A stretch of 31,109 nucleotides of DNA from Candidatus Aminicenantota bacterium (GCA_026706325.1 JAPOYZ010000108.1:1-31109); one strand, 5' to 3'; counted from the stretch's first letter, positions 13,397 through 22,268 are shown. Translations and numbers: made by a program. The notes: generated by a model not told the origin, from the sequence alone.

Positions 13397-15703
13397 TCAG
13401 TTCCCGCTCTTCTTGAATTTCGCAGTTTCCTCGTAGAGATCCACCAGATTTCCAGCCAATATTTCCCAATCGTAGTGTTTCGTCACGGTGCGGCGGCCTG
13501 ACTCCGCCAGCCGGGCCGTGAACTCCGGGTTCCTCATGAGGGCCGCAATCCATATGGCGAATTCCTCGGGAGTCTCGGCAACCAGCGCGTTCTGTCCGTG
13601 AACGGCGTCAATTCCCTGGAAGGCAAGGGAGGTTCCCACGACGGCCTTGCCGCATGCCCATGCCTCCAATACCTTGCCGCGAATCCCGACGCCGGTCCGA
13701 ACGGGCACCACCACGACTTGGGCACGGGCATAGTATTCCCTCAGGTCCGGGACGAAACCGGTGACGGTAATGGCCGGGTGATCGTCCATGGCCCGGATCT
13801 CCGGCGTTGGAGATGATCCCACGATATAGAGGTGCGTCTCCCGACGCTCCTCCAACAGCAGCGGCAGAACCTGGTTTACGAAAAACTGCATGGCGTCCAC
13901 GTTCGGGTCGTGGCGAAAGGCGCCGACGTAGAGAATGCTGTTGGCTTCGACCTTGCCGTTCCGGGGAACGAAGTAGGAGGTGTCGACGCCCGTCGGCAAT
14001 ACCCTCAGTCTCGGCCGGGGCAGGTATCCTTCCAGGTAGCTCCGGTCGACGGAAGTGACGCAGATGACCCGATCCATGCGCCGGCACATCTCGACCTCCC
14101 GGAAGAGCGTCTGAAGCGTGTCGTAGTGGAGCTTGACCCTGGAAAATGGACCGGAAGTCAGGCGGTAACGGCTGTAGTGGGCGGCATAGTTGACTTCCAT
14201 CTCGGTAAGAAGCCTGGGAACCCAGAGCGGAACCAGGTCGTCGTACTGGACCATTTGGGGCCATTCGTAGTGAATCAGGTCGAACTCCCTCTCTTCCAGA
14301 ATCGCTTCGAATCGCCGGCGGAAATCAGGGCAGTTGAACTCCTCGAAGGGTTCGTAGGGATAGAGAGACACGGACTCGAAGTCCCGCCGCGGGACCAACT
14401 CCAAGCTGGCGCAATGATGGCGGAGCTGATGGACGCTCTTGGTCTCGTCATCACTCTCCACAAACGACAAGAGATGAATCTGGTGCCGCCGCGAGGCGCG
14501 GCTGAGGAATTGGAAGACGCGCCCGGCTCCGCCGTGGCGTCCCAGAACGGGAAGATAGGCACTGACTACGAGTATCTTGAGCCGGTCATGGGACTTCGCG
14601 GAAGGCGTGGCGCGCCCTGGCCTGCCATGCACGTAGGTCAACGGCCTGCAGCAAAGGTCGATGAGGGCGCGGTCCGATTGCCGCCGGCGCGGTTCGCGCC
14701 AGCGAAGCTTCAGGACACCCGGAAGCCGCCTGAAGGCCCGGAGATATTCTCCGGGCCTCAACTCCTTTCCCAGGTGCCAGGGATAGAGCAGGAGATGAGG
14801 CAGGAGGGTCCTGAGTTGGAAGTTCTTCCACTGGTACCACAGTTTCCGCTCCCCCACGAGTCGCTTCAGGGAATCCGGGGTGAAGAGGCGGGAGCTGGTG
14901 CTCCGGTGGCGATGGAGGACCCGGCTCCCGGCAGCCAGGAGAGAGGTCCAGCCCCGCCGCCAGGCCCGGTAGCTCAGATCGGTGTCTTCCAGGTAGGCGG
15001 GAGAGAAGATGTCGGAGAATCCCCCCAGTTCAACGAATCGAGAACGACGGAAAGCCGAAGAACCGCCTCCTGCCCAATAGACCGGCAGGGTTTTTCGGGT
15101 CTCGTGGGATTTTCTGAGCGGCTCGTGGGACAAGTGGAGGAATCCTCGGCGCATCCGGGCCTGAGTGTTGCCCGTTTCCTCCCGTCTCTTTTCCGGAGGA
15201 AAGCGGATCTGGCTGGAGACGGCGAAGACCTGCTCGTCCGAGAACGGTTCCAGCAGGGGTGGCAGAAAATCCTCCTCGACGATCATGTCGTTGTTCAGGA
15301 GAACCACGATCTCGTGCTGCGCCAGGGCAACTCCACGATTGTTGCCTTCGCCGAATCCCAGATTCGAGTCCAACTCCAGGATGCGGATTCCGGGCAGACG
15401 ACTCCGGACCCAGGAGACACTGTCATCCGAGCTTCCGTTGTCCACCAGGATGACCTCGTGGGATTGTCCCGTGTAGCTCACGGCCCGATCCAGGGCCGGA
15501 AGGCTCTCCTGCAACAGCGCATTCCCGTCGTGGTTGAGCACCACGATGGAGCAGAGCGCGAAGTTCGTGGGTGCCTCCGTCGGATCGGAATGCCTGGTGG
15601 TCCCCAACCTCAGAAGGCGTGCCAGATCCGTGAAGAACAAAAGCAGGCTCAAAACCAACTGGGTGGGCAACAGGCCCAGCCACCAAAGGAAGCGGACGAT
15701 CAT
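13397..15703 (-). CDS. GT2-GT4 glycosyltransferase fusion
   Basis: A 768-residue protein joining two glycosyltransferases. A hydrophobic N-terminal segment (about residues 1-34) suggests membrane attachment. Residues about 50-300 form a GT2 domain: SIVVLNHDGN, ILVDNGSSDDS, LNND (136-139, the DXD-like site), then YWAGGGSSAFRR and YLEDTDLSYRAWRRGW. Residues about 375-760 form a GT4 (GT-B) domain starting KILVVSAYLP, with VLPTGVD, ILYVGAFRHDPN, IVGSSPTP, VTGFVPDL and the donor-site region GIRGKVLEAWACGKAVV. It probably adds two sugars in sequence to a cell-surface glycan. The ATG at 15703 overlaps the upstream methyltransferase stop by 4 bases, which decides this start over the longer open frame. 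Sugar donors are unknown. Confidence 0.92.
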   Translation of the reverse strand: MIVRFLWWLGLLPTQLVLSLLLFFTDLARLLRLGTTRHSDPTEAPTNFALCSIVVLNHDGNALLQESLPALDRAVSYTGQSHEVILVDNGSSDDSVSWVRSRLPGIRILELDSNLGFGEGNNRGVALAQHEIVVLLNNDMIVEEDFLPPLLEPFSDEQVFAVSSQIRFPPEKRREETGNTQARMRRGFLHLSHEPLRKSHETRKTLPVYWAGGGSSAFRRSRFVELGGFSDIFSPAYLEDTDLSYRAWRRGWTSLLAAGSRVLHRHRSTSSRLFTPDSLKRLVGERKLWYQWKNFQLRTLLPHLLLYPWHLGKELRPGEYLRAFRRLPGVLKLRWREPRRRQSDRALIDLCCRPLTYVHGRPGRATPSAKSHDRLKILVVSAYLPVLGRHGGAGRVFQFLSRASRRHQIHLLSFVESDDETKSVHQLRHHCASLELVPRRDFESVSLYPYEPFEEFNCPDFRRRFEAILEEREFDLIHYEWPQMVQYDDLVPLWVPRLLTEMEVNYAAHYSRYRLTSGPFSRVKLHYDTLQTLFREVEMCRRMDRVICVTSVDRSYLEGYLPRPRLRVLPTGVDTSYFVPRNGKVEANSILYVGAFRHDPNVDAMQFFVNQVLPLLLEERRETHLYIVGSSPTPEIRAMDDHPAITVTGFVPDLREYYARAQVVVVPVRTGVGIRGKVLEAWACGKAVVGTSLAFQGIDAVHGQNALVAETPEEFAIWIAALMRNPEFTARLAESGRRTVTKHYDWEILAGNLVDLYEETAKFKKSGN

Positions 15704-16956
15704 GGCAGCAGTTCCAGAGCCCGAACCACGGCTCCCAGGTTCCTTCGGTCGTCCGGATGTTCCGCCCGATAGGTCCGATCGCACTTGAGAAACACCTTTA
15801 CCATCCTGTCCTCAGGTGGCGAGAACGGCAGGAAGAAATCGAGGTCGAAATCCATTACTGGTGGCATCGGGTGTTCGCCGACTCGAATTCCGTTGACCCA
15901 GATTTGAAGGCGACTCTGCCGGAGGCTGAAACCTCGTATCCGCAGGCGCGACACGGGGCTCCTGACCTGCAGGTAGCAGAGGGCTTCCCGGGCGATCCAC
16001 CGGAACGCCGGGGGCCCTTGCTCACGGGCGTACCAGCCCCGGTCCAGTTGATGGGAAAAGGATTTCCGCTCAAAGTCGATTCCGGAGGCGAAGTCCTCCC
16101 AAACAACCTGCGATGAGTTTCCATCCACCTTGTCCAGGCGGGTCCTGAGCTTCAAGCGGAGGCTGGAGCGGGACGAGGGGCGGCTCAGGATGCCCCAGAA
16201 CTCGGCGTGCGGATACCAACCCAACCCCAGATTGGTAAATGTGGATTTCAACGGAGACAGCCTAAACACTTGGTTCCGATCCAGGCAGCAGGGCAACTCA
16301 TGCAGAAGAGTGAGACCGCTGCCCTCGATGCACGCCCGGAGGCGGCGAGGAGTGAGCAGGGGAATATTGGCGGTCGAGCCGTGCTCCTTCAGGAACGACG
16401 GATGGCGGCGCCGATGGATCCAGTCGGCCAGCCTCACCGGAAGGTAGTGTGCGAAGTAGCTGCGGGAATGGGCGTCGTAGGGATACCAGAAGTTGGGAGT
16501 CGTGAAGAGAATCGTGCCCATGGGCTTGAGCACCCGGCGCAGCTCCGTCAGAAAACGAATCTGGTTCGGGAGTCCCCCCGGCAGATGCTCCAGAACGTCG
16601 AACGCGAAGATGCAATCGAAGGACCGCCCCGCGAAGGGGAGCGACAGGCCGCTGCCCTGAACGTACGACCTCCGGACGGCGGGGGTCGAAAACCGGAGGA
16701 CGTGACGATTCACGTCCACGCCGACGTAGTGGCCGCAACGCTCCCGGAGGACTTCACCCATGCTCCCCACGCCGCAGCCGGCATCCAGGACCCGCTGCTT
16801 GCCCAGGTCCAGAAGGAACACCTCCTCGAATGAGCGGAGCAGATCGAGATTGCGCTCCTGTCCCCGATTCCAGTAATCGACCCACTGGGCGACTGCGGCC
16901 GGGTCCCGGGCCCCGAAGATCTTCTCTGCCGTCTCCTCAAGGCTGGATTCGGTCAT
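15700..16956 (-). CDS. Class I SAM-dependent methyltransferase with C-terminal beta-rich domain
   Basis: A 418-residue protein. Residues about 30-240 are a class I methyltransferase with the SAM motif VLDAGCGVGSMG (57-67), VGVDVN, and FDCIFAFDVLEHLPGG as in Methyltransf_11-type enzymes. LKPMGTILFTTPNFWYP follows. After a charged linker, residues about 285-418 form a separate domain (GWYAREQGPPAFRWIAREA, then alternating strands ending NLGAVVRALEL). It resembles beta-sandwich modules seen in polysaccharide-biosynthesis proteins. That assignment is from pattern only. It overlaps the GT2-GT4 gene by 4 bases, so it probably methylates a sugar or glycan made by that enzyme, perhaps as a capping step. 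The start at ATG 16956 has a GGAG about 12 bases upstream. Confidence 0.87.
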   Translation of the reverse strand: MTESSLEETAEKIFGARDPAAVAQWVDYWNRGQERNLDLLRSFEEVFLLDLGKQRVLDAGCGVGSMGEVLRERCGHYVGVDVNRHVLRFSTPAVRRSYVQGSGLSLPFAGRSFDCIFAFDVLEHLPGGLPNQIRFLTELRRVLKPMGTILFTTPNFWYPYDAHSRSYFAHYLPVRLADWIHRRRHPSFLKEHGSTANIPLLTPRRLRACIEGSGLTLLHELPCCLDRNQVFRLSPLKSTFTNLGLGWYPHAEFWGILSRPSSRSSLRLKLRTRLDKVDGNSSQVVWEDFASGIDFERKSFSHQLDRGWYAREQGPPAFRWIAREALCYLQVRSPVSRLRIRGFSLRQSRLQIWVNGIRVGEHPMPPVMDFDLDFFLPFSPPEDRMVKVFLKCDRTYRAEHPDDRRNLGAVVRALELLP

Positions 16957-17088
16957 GGGAGATTGAAACTCCGTTACCCGGAATGCATCAGTATGAAGTG
17001 GTGCAGGGCTTTGGGAAAGCCGAAGCAGTATGGAATCGGGACAAGCGACATGGCCAGCATAGGGAACGGTGAAGTCGGAGACAAGATC

Positions 17089-17742
17089 GTGGCGGCAGGT
17101 CCGATTGGGGAGTCGGTTCTCGCCAGGCGGGTCCGAACGCTGGCTCTTTCTGTCTGCTGGATCGCCGCCATTCTCCTGCTTTGGTTTTCGCGGCTCGGGG
17201 CCGCAAGCGTGGAGCGCATCAATCTCTTCGAAATGGTCCGGGCCGCGGACCGCATCTTCTGGGGACGATGCCTTCAGGCGGAACCGGGCCGGGAGCCTGC
17301 CACCGGTCTTCCGGTGACGGCCTATACGTTTGAGGTCCTTCGGGGGCTCAAGGGAGCCCAGGCCAAGGAGTCCATCCGGTTTCGGCAGTTGAGCGGCGGC
17401 CCGGCCGGAGGCATCCGGGGCGTGCCCCAATATTCCCGCGGCCAGGAAATCCTCCTGTTCCTCTATCCCGACAGCCGATTGGGCCTCACCAGTCCCGTGG
17501 GCCTGACCCAGGGCGTGTTCCGGGTGGGCAAGGGGGGCCGCGGGGGACGGGCTGTATTAAACCGGGTGGGAAACGCCAATCTCCTGCATCGGGCGAGTTC
17601 CAGCCAGATTCGCGGTTCGACTCTCAGCGCCGAAGAACATGCGGCGTTGCGGCCTGGAGCGCCGATCTCCCTGGATCGGTTCGAGTCGTTGGTTCGGAGA
17701 ATCGATCGCTATTGGGTGGCGCTGGAGCCCACCTCAAGATGA
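17089..17742 (+). CDS. Small exported protein paired with matrixin
   Basis: A 217-residue protein with a signal-peptide-like N-terminus: Arg-Arg, then a hydrophobic core TLALSVCWIAAILLLWF, then GAAS (about residue 40). The mature part has LFEMVRAADRIFWGRCL, VTAYTFEVLRGLKG, RGVPQYSRGQEILLFLYPDS and GLTQGVFRVG, a beta-rich pattern I have no firm family name for. GTG 17089 is chosen because GGAG lies 8 bases upstream and the signal peptide then has a normal length. The in-frame ATG at 17050 would add 13 residues. Its stop overlaps the matrixin start by 4 bases (ATGA), strongly suggesting a coupled pair. A role as partner, chaperone or inhibitor of the protease is inference only. Confidence 0.75.
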   Translation: MAAGPIGESVLARRVRTLALSVCWIAAILLLWFSRLGAASVERINLFEMVRAADRIFWGRCLQAEPGREPATGLPVTAYTFEVLRGLKGAQAKESIRFRQLSGGPAGGIRGVPQYSRGQEILLFLYPDSRLGLTSPVGLTQGVFRVGKGGRGGRAVLNRVGNANLLHRASSSQIRGSTLSAEEHAALRPGAPISLDRFESLVRRIDRYWVALEPTSR

Positions 17743-20700
17743 CGTTGCGGTTCATCGACCCTTATCCGAGGTCAGTTTCGAGAGCCGCCCTCGCAACGGG
17801 TTTGATCCTCGCGCTGGCATCCTCCCTCTTTGGCGGTGGTCCCCGAGACCCTCTCCCGGGAGGCCGAGTTCTCAAGTGGAATGCCGACAAGCCGGTGCTG
17901 TACCTCCTCGACCAGGAGTTCTCCGAGACTCGATATGCCCATCTGGGGAGGCGGGTCCACCAAGCGTTCCAGGTGTGGGAGGACGTGGAGACCTCGACGC
18001 TCCAGGTCCAGAATCCCGAGCCCCGGTTTCTGGAGGAGAACGTCGATGGTTCCAACTTCGCCGAATATACCGGGAGCCGCCGCCCGGAGAACCTCATCAT
18101 CTTCGACCAGGACGGTGAGATCAGCGACCTGGTTTTCGGAGAGGGGGCCGGCGAGAACGTTCTGGGATTCGCCGCTTTCCGATTTGTGGACGAAGACGCC
18201 CTTGAGTACTCGTTCGGGTACACCGTGATCGGCCAAAGCCCGGCATCCCAGCCGGACGACTTCTACCGTGTGACGATGCACGAGGTCGGCCACCTCCTGG
18301 GATTGGACCATACCCAGGCGGGCATGGAATGGTTCGAAAGCGACGATCTCGGGGATGTGCGCTTCGTTCCGGTCATGTACCCCATAGGCACGTTATTCGG
18401 CACGAACGAGCCGCTGCTGGACGATGCCATCTGGATCTCCTGGCTGTATCCGGAGGAGTCGTTTGCGGCAGGTACCGGCACCATCCGAGGACGGGTGCGG
18501 AGGCGGACCGGAGCCCCCGTCCTCGGCGCCAACGTGGTGGCGGCGGCGGTGGAACTCGATGCGGCTGGCAACTTGACGGAAGTCCAGGGTGAGCAGGTCG
18601 GGGTGGTCTCAGATTTCCTGGTTACCGACGACGGTTCCTATCAGTTGCCCGGCCTGCCGCCCGGCACCTATGTGGTCTTCATCGAGCCGCTGAATCCCCG
18701 ATTCACCAAGGAAAGCTCAGTGGGCCCTTACGATGTCCTGCCGGGTCGCTACGCCGCTCGTTTTACCAGTTTTCCCAAGGACTACTATAACGGTGACGGT
18801 GAATCGGGAACGCCGGAGGACGATACGGCGGAGAAGGTGGTCCTGGAGGTCGCCGCAGGCCAGGTGGTCTCCGGAATCGATCTGCAGACCAACGAAGAAG
18901 TGAACCAACTCTCGCTCCTCGAGGACGACGGCGAGATGATTTTCGAGTTTCCGGAAGGGTTTTCCTTTCCGTTCTTTGGCACCACCTACACCGACGTCGT
19001 CGTCAACAGCGATGGAAACCTGACCTTCGGGATCGGCGACGGGCAGCCTGGAAGGTCCAGAAGCGAAAGGCGCTTCCTGTCCGGTCCTCCCCGCATCGCG
19101 CTTTTCTTCAGCGACCTGAACCCCGAGGCCGGCGGCGAGGTCCGGGCCGAGACAGGCGAAGGGTCCTTGACCTTCATCTGGGACGGCGTTCCCGAGTTCG
19201 CCTTGGCGGGCACCCGGCCTGGAAACGATTTCTCGGTCACGTTGTTCGCCAATGGCGACATCCTGCTGGATTACGGCCAGGTCAACGTCACGCCGGACCC
19301 GGAGGACATTCAGGCCATCGTGGGCATCACTCCCGGTTCCGGCGCCACTGCGCGAATCGTCGACTTCAGCGAGGAACCGGTGTCCTACGAGTTCGGAACG
19401 TCGGGTCTCTACCAGGTTTTCCCCGAGACCGACTTCGATCTCTCGGGCCGGCAGCTCCTCTTCACCGCTCCCGGGCGGGAGCTGCTCTTTCCCTTCTATC
19501 GAGGGGACCTGGACGATTTCAGCGGTTTCGCCATCACCAACGACTCCAGGACCGACGCCGTCATGGCGGTGGAGGCATTCTCCAACCAGGGTGATCCACT
19601 CTTTCCCCTGAGCTCCGGCGTCCGCCGGGTGGGGGCCGGTCAGCAGTTGGCGCAGTTGGGCCGGGAGTTTTTCGACACCCGGTTGAGTACACGTCGCGAA
19701 GGCTGGATGCGGATACGATCCTCGACTCCCGAGCTGGCCGGGTTCTTCCTCTATTTCAAAGATCTTGCGGGACCATCCGCCAGGATGGATGGAGCCGTGG
19801 CGTTCACTTCCGGGTCGCGTCTGCTCTATTTCACCCGGATCTTCGAAGGCCGGGGGACGTTTCCATCCGAAAACAGCGATCAGGCCGCACGGACGACATT
19901 GGCCCTGGCGAATTCCTCGGATCAACCAACCACCGTGCGTCTGACCCTTTTTGGATCGGACGGAGCACCGCTGGGAGGACCGGAGAGCTTCATGATCGCC
20001 GATCACGGCCGGTTGGCGGGCTCGATTACGGACCTGTTCGGTCCCCTGGGGGGCGTTTCCCACGGTCACGTCCAAGTTGAGGTCACACAGGGTTCCGGCG
20101 TGGTCGGGTTCCAGTTGATCGAGCTGGGAGATACGGTCCTGGGGCTCAACGCCACCGAATCCGGAACGGAACCAAGTCTCTACTCGGCCCAGTTGGCGAG
20201 CGGGGCAGGGACCGGAGACGCCGGCGGGTACTTCACCAGCATCAAGCTGATCAACTCCGGGGAGGAGGAAACGGATGTCCGGCTGGTGGCTTTTCAATCG
20301 GACGGGAACCGGTTGGGCCGGCCCTACCGGCTTCGACTTGCACCCCGGGAGAGCTTCCAGGGGAACGCGTCGGAGGTCTTCGGCCTGGAGGCGCCGCCGC
20401 AATCGATCCTGGTCGGTTCCGTTGCGGTGGACGGCACACATCCGGGATTGATCGGCGACGTCATTTTCGGAGACCCCGTCGGCGGGGAATACGCGGCCGC
20501 CCTGACTCTGCAGACAGAACCCCTGAGACGGGCGGTGTTCAGCCAGGTGGCCAATGGCGAGCGCAGGCCCGGAGATACGTTGCCGCCGATCTTCACCGGG
20601 ATCGCGGTCTTCAATCCGGGCGACGTCTCCACCGAAGTGAGCCTCCAGGTGTACGACTCGCAGGGAGTCCTGCAGGGTGAGGCCGGCGGGATCGCCATGC

Positions 20701-20870
20701 AGCCTAAGGCCAGATTCTCCGATCTGATCCAGAACCTGGTTCCCCCGACCCGGGGCCTCCTGGGAGGATTCGTGGTCCTGGAATCGAATCCGGGCCGAGT
20801 GGTCGCCCAGGAGTTGTTCGGAAACGGCCGCACCTTTCTTTCCTCGGTTCCGCCCTCCTCCGGAGACTGA
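17739..20870 (+). CDS. Secreted matrixin-type metalloprotease with repeat domains
   Basis: A 1043-residue exported protein. An N-terminal hydrophobic segment (about residues 14-33) acts as signal peptide. The catalytic domain (about 45-240) has the metzincin zinc motif HEVGHLLGLDH (His181, Glu182, His185, His191) and the Met-turn VPVMYP (Met213). Residues about 246-345 look like a carboxypeptidase-regulatory/CnaB-like fold. Residues about 390-545 contain FPFFGTTYTDVVVNSDGNLTFG and are predicted all-beta. Four diverged repeats of roughly 90-120 residues follow. Each opens with a hydrophobic strand and Asn (FAITNDS at 598, LALANSS at 721, IKLINSG at 835, IAVFNPG at 955) and then a strand with an acidic-Gly turn. 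No LPXTG or C-terminal membrane anchor is seen. The ATG at 17739 overlaps the small exported protein gene. The substrate is unknown. Confidence 0.88.
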   Translation: MTLRFIDPYPRSVSRAALATGLILALASSLFGGGPRDPLPGGRVLKWNADKPVLYLLDQEFSETRYAHLGRRVHQAFQVWEDVETSTLQVQNPEPRFLEENVDGSNFAEYTGSRRPENLIIFDQDGEISDLVFGEGAGENVLGFAAFRFVDEDALEYSFGYTVIGQSPASQPDDFYRVTMHEVGHLLGLDHTQAGMEWFESDDLGDVRFVPVMYPIGTLFGTNEPLLDDAIWISWLYPEESFAAGTGTIRGRVRRRTGAPVLGANVVAAAVELDAAGNLTEVQGEQVGVVSDFLVTDDGSYQLPGLPPGTYVVFIEPLNPRFTKESSVGPYDVLPGRYAARFTSFPKDYYNGDGESGTPEDDTAEKVVLEVAAGQVVSGIDLQTNEEVNQLSLLEDDGEMIFEFPEGFSFPFFGTTYTDVVVNSDGNLTFGIGDGQPGRSRSERRFLSGPPRIALFFSDLNPEAGGEVRAETGEGSLTFIWDGVPEFALAGTRPGNDFSVTLFANGDILLDYGQVNVTPDPEDIQAIVGITPGSGATARIVDFSEEPVSYEFGTSGLYQVFPETDFDLSGRQLLFTAPGRELLFPFYRGDLDDFSGFAITNDSRTDAVMAVEAFSNQGDPLFPLSSGVRRVGAGQQLAQLGREFFDTRLSTRREGWMRIRSSTPELAGFFLYFKDLAGPSARMDGAVAFTSGSRLLYFTRIFEGRGTFPSENSDQAARTTLALANSSDQPTTVRLTLFGSDGAPLGGPESFMIADHGRLAGSITDLFGPLGGVSHGHVQVEVTQGSGVVGFQLIELGDTVLGLNATESGTEPSLYSAQLASGAGTGDAGGYFTSIKLINSGEEETDVRLVAFQSDGNRLGRPYRLRLAPRESFQGNASEVFGLEAPPQSILVGSVAVDGTHPGLIGDVIFGDPVGGEYAAALTLQTEPLRRAVFSQVANGERRPGDTLPPIFTGIAVFNPGDVSTEVSLQVYDSQGVLQGEAGGIAMQPKARFSDLIQNLVPPTRGLLGGFVVLESNPGRVVAQELFGNGRTFLSSVPPSSGD

Positions 20871-20917
20871 CGACACCACGATCCGTCAGAGCGTTCTGAT
20901 AAAAACAAGCGGCCAGC

Positions 20918-21262
20918 ATGGTCAAGGCAGGCCGCTCACCAACACAGTCGCACTTCGCTCACGAGAGTGAGGCCAATTTCGCCCGGTTTCTGGACTTCTA
21001 CCGGGTCGAGTGGCGTTACGAGCCGGTCTGTTTTCCCCTGGACCGCGATGCCGACGGCCGGGTGATCCGGAGTTTCACGCCCGATTTCTACCTGCCGCAG
21101 TTCGAGCTCTACGTGGAGCTGACCACCATGAAACAGAGCCTGGTGACTCCCAAGAACCGGAAAATACGGCGGATGCGCCAGCTCTATCCCGACCTGAAGC
21201 TGAAGGTTCTCTACGGGCGGGACTATCGGAAGCTTCTCTTCAAGTTCGGGACTCTGGCATGA
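20918..21262 (+). CDS. Small PD-(D/E)XK-like protein coupled to hpt
   Basis: A 114-residue protein with the layout of a minimal PD-(D/E)XK nuclease fold. It has an early Ser-Glu helix (HESEANFARFLDFY, Glu18), then WRYEPVCFPL, FTPDFYLP (Asp56) and YVELTTMK (Glu67). The canonical ExK lysine is replaced by Thr69, with Lys72 nearby. A basic helix (PKNRKIRRMRQLYP) and KVLYGRDYRKLL end the protein. It may bind or cut nucleic acid, or have lost catalysis. The ATG at 20918 has a weak ribosome-binding site. Its stop overlaps the hpt start by 4 bases. I recall similar small proteins next to hpt in other bacteria, but cannot verify this here. Confidence 0.8.
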   Translation: MVKAGRSPTQSHFAHESEANFARFLDFYRVEWRYEPVCFPLDRDADGRVIRSFTPDFYLPQFELYVELTTMKQSLVTPKNRKIRRMRQLYPDLKLKVLYGRDYRKLLFKFGTLA

Positions 21263-21888
21263 GCGAGATTCTCTCCCCGACGGTGAAGAAGCCCTTCCAT
21301 GCTGTCGTCGATGAGATCGTGTACGACGAGGCCACGATTCTGAAACGGGTCGTGGAACTGGCGCGCCGGATCGAACGGGACTACCGGGGCCGGGACCTCA
21401 TGGTCGTGGGAATCCTGAAGGGGGCCTTCGTCTTCACCTGCGACCTGATCCGGAACCTGGCCACACCGGTCAGTCTCGATTTCATCTCCGTCAGCCGCTA
21501 CCATCCCCGGCGGCACCAGGGCCGGGTCCGGCTCCTCAAGGACCTGCAGGAGGAGATCACCGGAAGGCATGTGTTGCTGGTGGAGGACATCATCGACACG
21601 GGTCTGACCGCCCACTCCCTTCTCGGACTTCTGACTCGGAGGAGCCCGGCGTCCATTGAGATCTGCACTCTCCTGGACCGGCGCGATCTTCGACTGGTGG
21701 AGGTCCCCATCCGCTACGTGGGATTTCAGGCCAGCGGCGCATTCCTGATCGGGTACGGTTTGGACTACCAGGATCGATACCGCAATCTTCCCTTCATCGC
21801 CAGCATGGACTTGGACGCCGCGCGGCTCAGGGTTTCGCAGTCCGGCGAATTGGAACAGGAAGATCACCTGATCTATCAGGCCGGCTGA
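21259..21888 (+). CDS. hpt: Hypoxanthine phosphoribosyltransferase
   Basis: A 209-residue type I phosphoribosyltransferase for purine salvage. It converts hypoxanthine (and guanine) with PRPP to IMP (and GMP) in the cytosol. The PRPP-binding signature is VLLVEDIIDTGLT (residues 105-117). Other family landmarks are VVGILKGAFVFTCDLIR, LDFISVSRY, LLKDL and the late YVGFQASGAFLIGYGLDY region, which contacts the purine. The ATG at 21259 is embedded in the stop codon of the upstream small protein gene, and a longer open frame upstream is rejected for that reason. The residues after SVSRY (HPRRHQGRVR) differ from the typical YG...SG loop. The gene converges with the S4-domain gene, 2 bases from its stop. 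Confidence 0.93.
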   Translation: MSEILSPTVKKPFHAVVDEIVYDEATILKRVVELARRIERDYRGRDLMVVGILKGAFVFTCDLIRNLATPVSLDFISVSRYHPRRHQGRVRLLKDLQEEITGRHVLLVEDIIDTGLTAHSLLGLLTRRSPASIEICTLLDRRDLRLVEVPIRYVGFQASGAFLIGYGLDYQDRYRNLPFIASMDLDAARLRVSQSGELEQEDHLIYQAG

Positions 21889-21890
21889 AC

Positions 21891-22268
21891 TCAGGATTTG
21901 GAGTCCCGCCGCCACCGGTCGATCCGCCTTCGATCCCGCTTGGTCGGACGGCCTTTGACGGTTCGTGGCACCGGCGGCATCCCTCCGAAAGGGTCGGCGG
22001 GGCTCCGTAGCGGCTCTACGCTCAGATCTTCGTACAGCGTGCGTGCCTGGGCCTTGGGAACCGGTCTGGCCTGGATTTCCTTGACCCGGAGGACGCGGGT
22101 CCGGCCCTTCCGGCGTACCTCGATGCGATCCTCCACCGACACCTTCCGGTGGGCCTTGGCCACCGCGCCTCCCACTCGGACTCTTCCCAGACCGCAGGCC
22201 CGGGTGGCTTGGCTCCGGGTCTTGAAGACCCGGGCCACCTGCAGCCACTTGTCCAGGCGCACCGGCAT
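21891..22268 (-). CDS. S4-domain RNA-binding protein (Hsp15-like)
   Basis: A 125-residue basic protein. The N-terminal S4 RNA-binding domain is RLDKWLQVARVFKTRSQA, then GRVRVGGAVAKAHRKVSVEDRIEVRR (residues 4-53). A lysine/arginine-rich tail (PTKRDRRRIDRWRRD) follows. The architecture matches Hsp15/HslR, which binds dissociated 50S subunits carrying peptidyl-tRNA and helps rescue stalled ribosomes. The heat-shock role is known from E. coli and not shown here. The ATG at 22268 lacks a strong ribosome-binding site. The gene diverges from fdhD. Confidence 0.87.
   Translation of the reverse strand: MPVRLDKWLQVARVFKTRSQATRACGLGRVRVGGAVAKAHRKVSVEDRIEVRRKGRTRVLRVKEIQARPVPKAQARTLYEDLSVEPLRSPADPFGGMPPVPRTVKGRPTKRDRRRIDRWRRDSKS

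Noticed and set aside
18717..20879. A 720-codon minus-strand open frame opposite the matrixin gene.
   Set aside because: No domain, no ribosome-binding site, and composition of a shadow frame. The plus strand carries zinc-protease and repeat motifs.
20918..21262. A restriction or defence system.
   Set aside because: Only one small nuclease-like protein is present, coupled to hpt. No methyltransferase, helicase or other defence partner is next to it.
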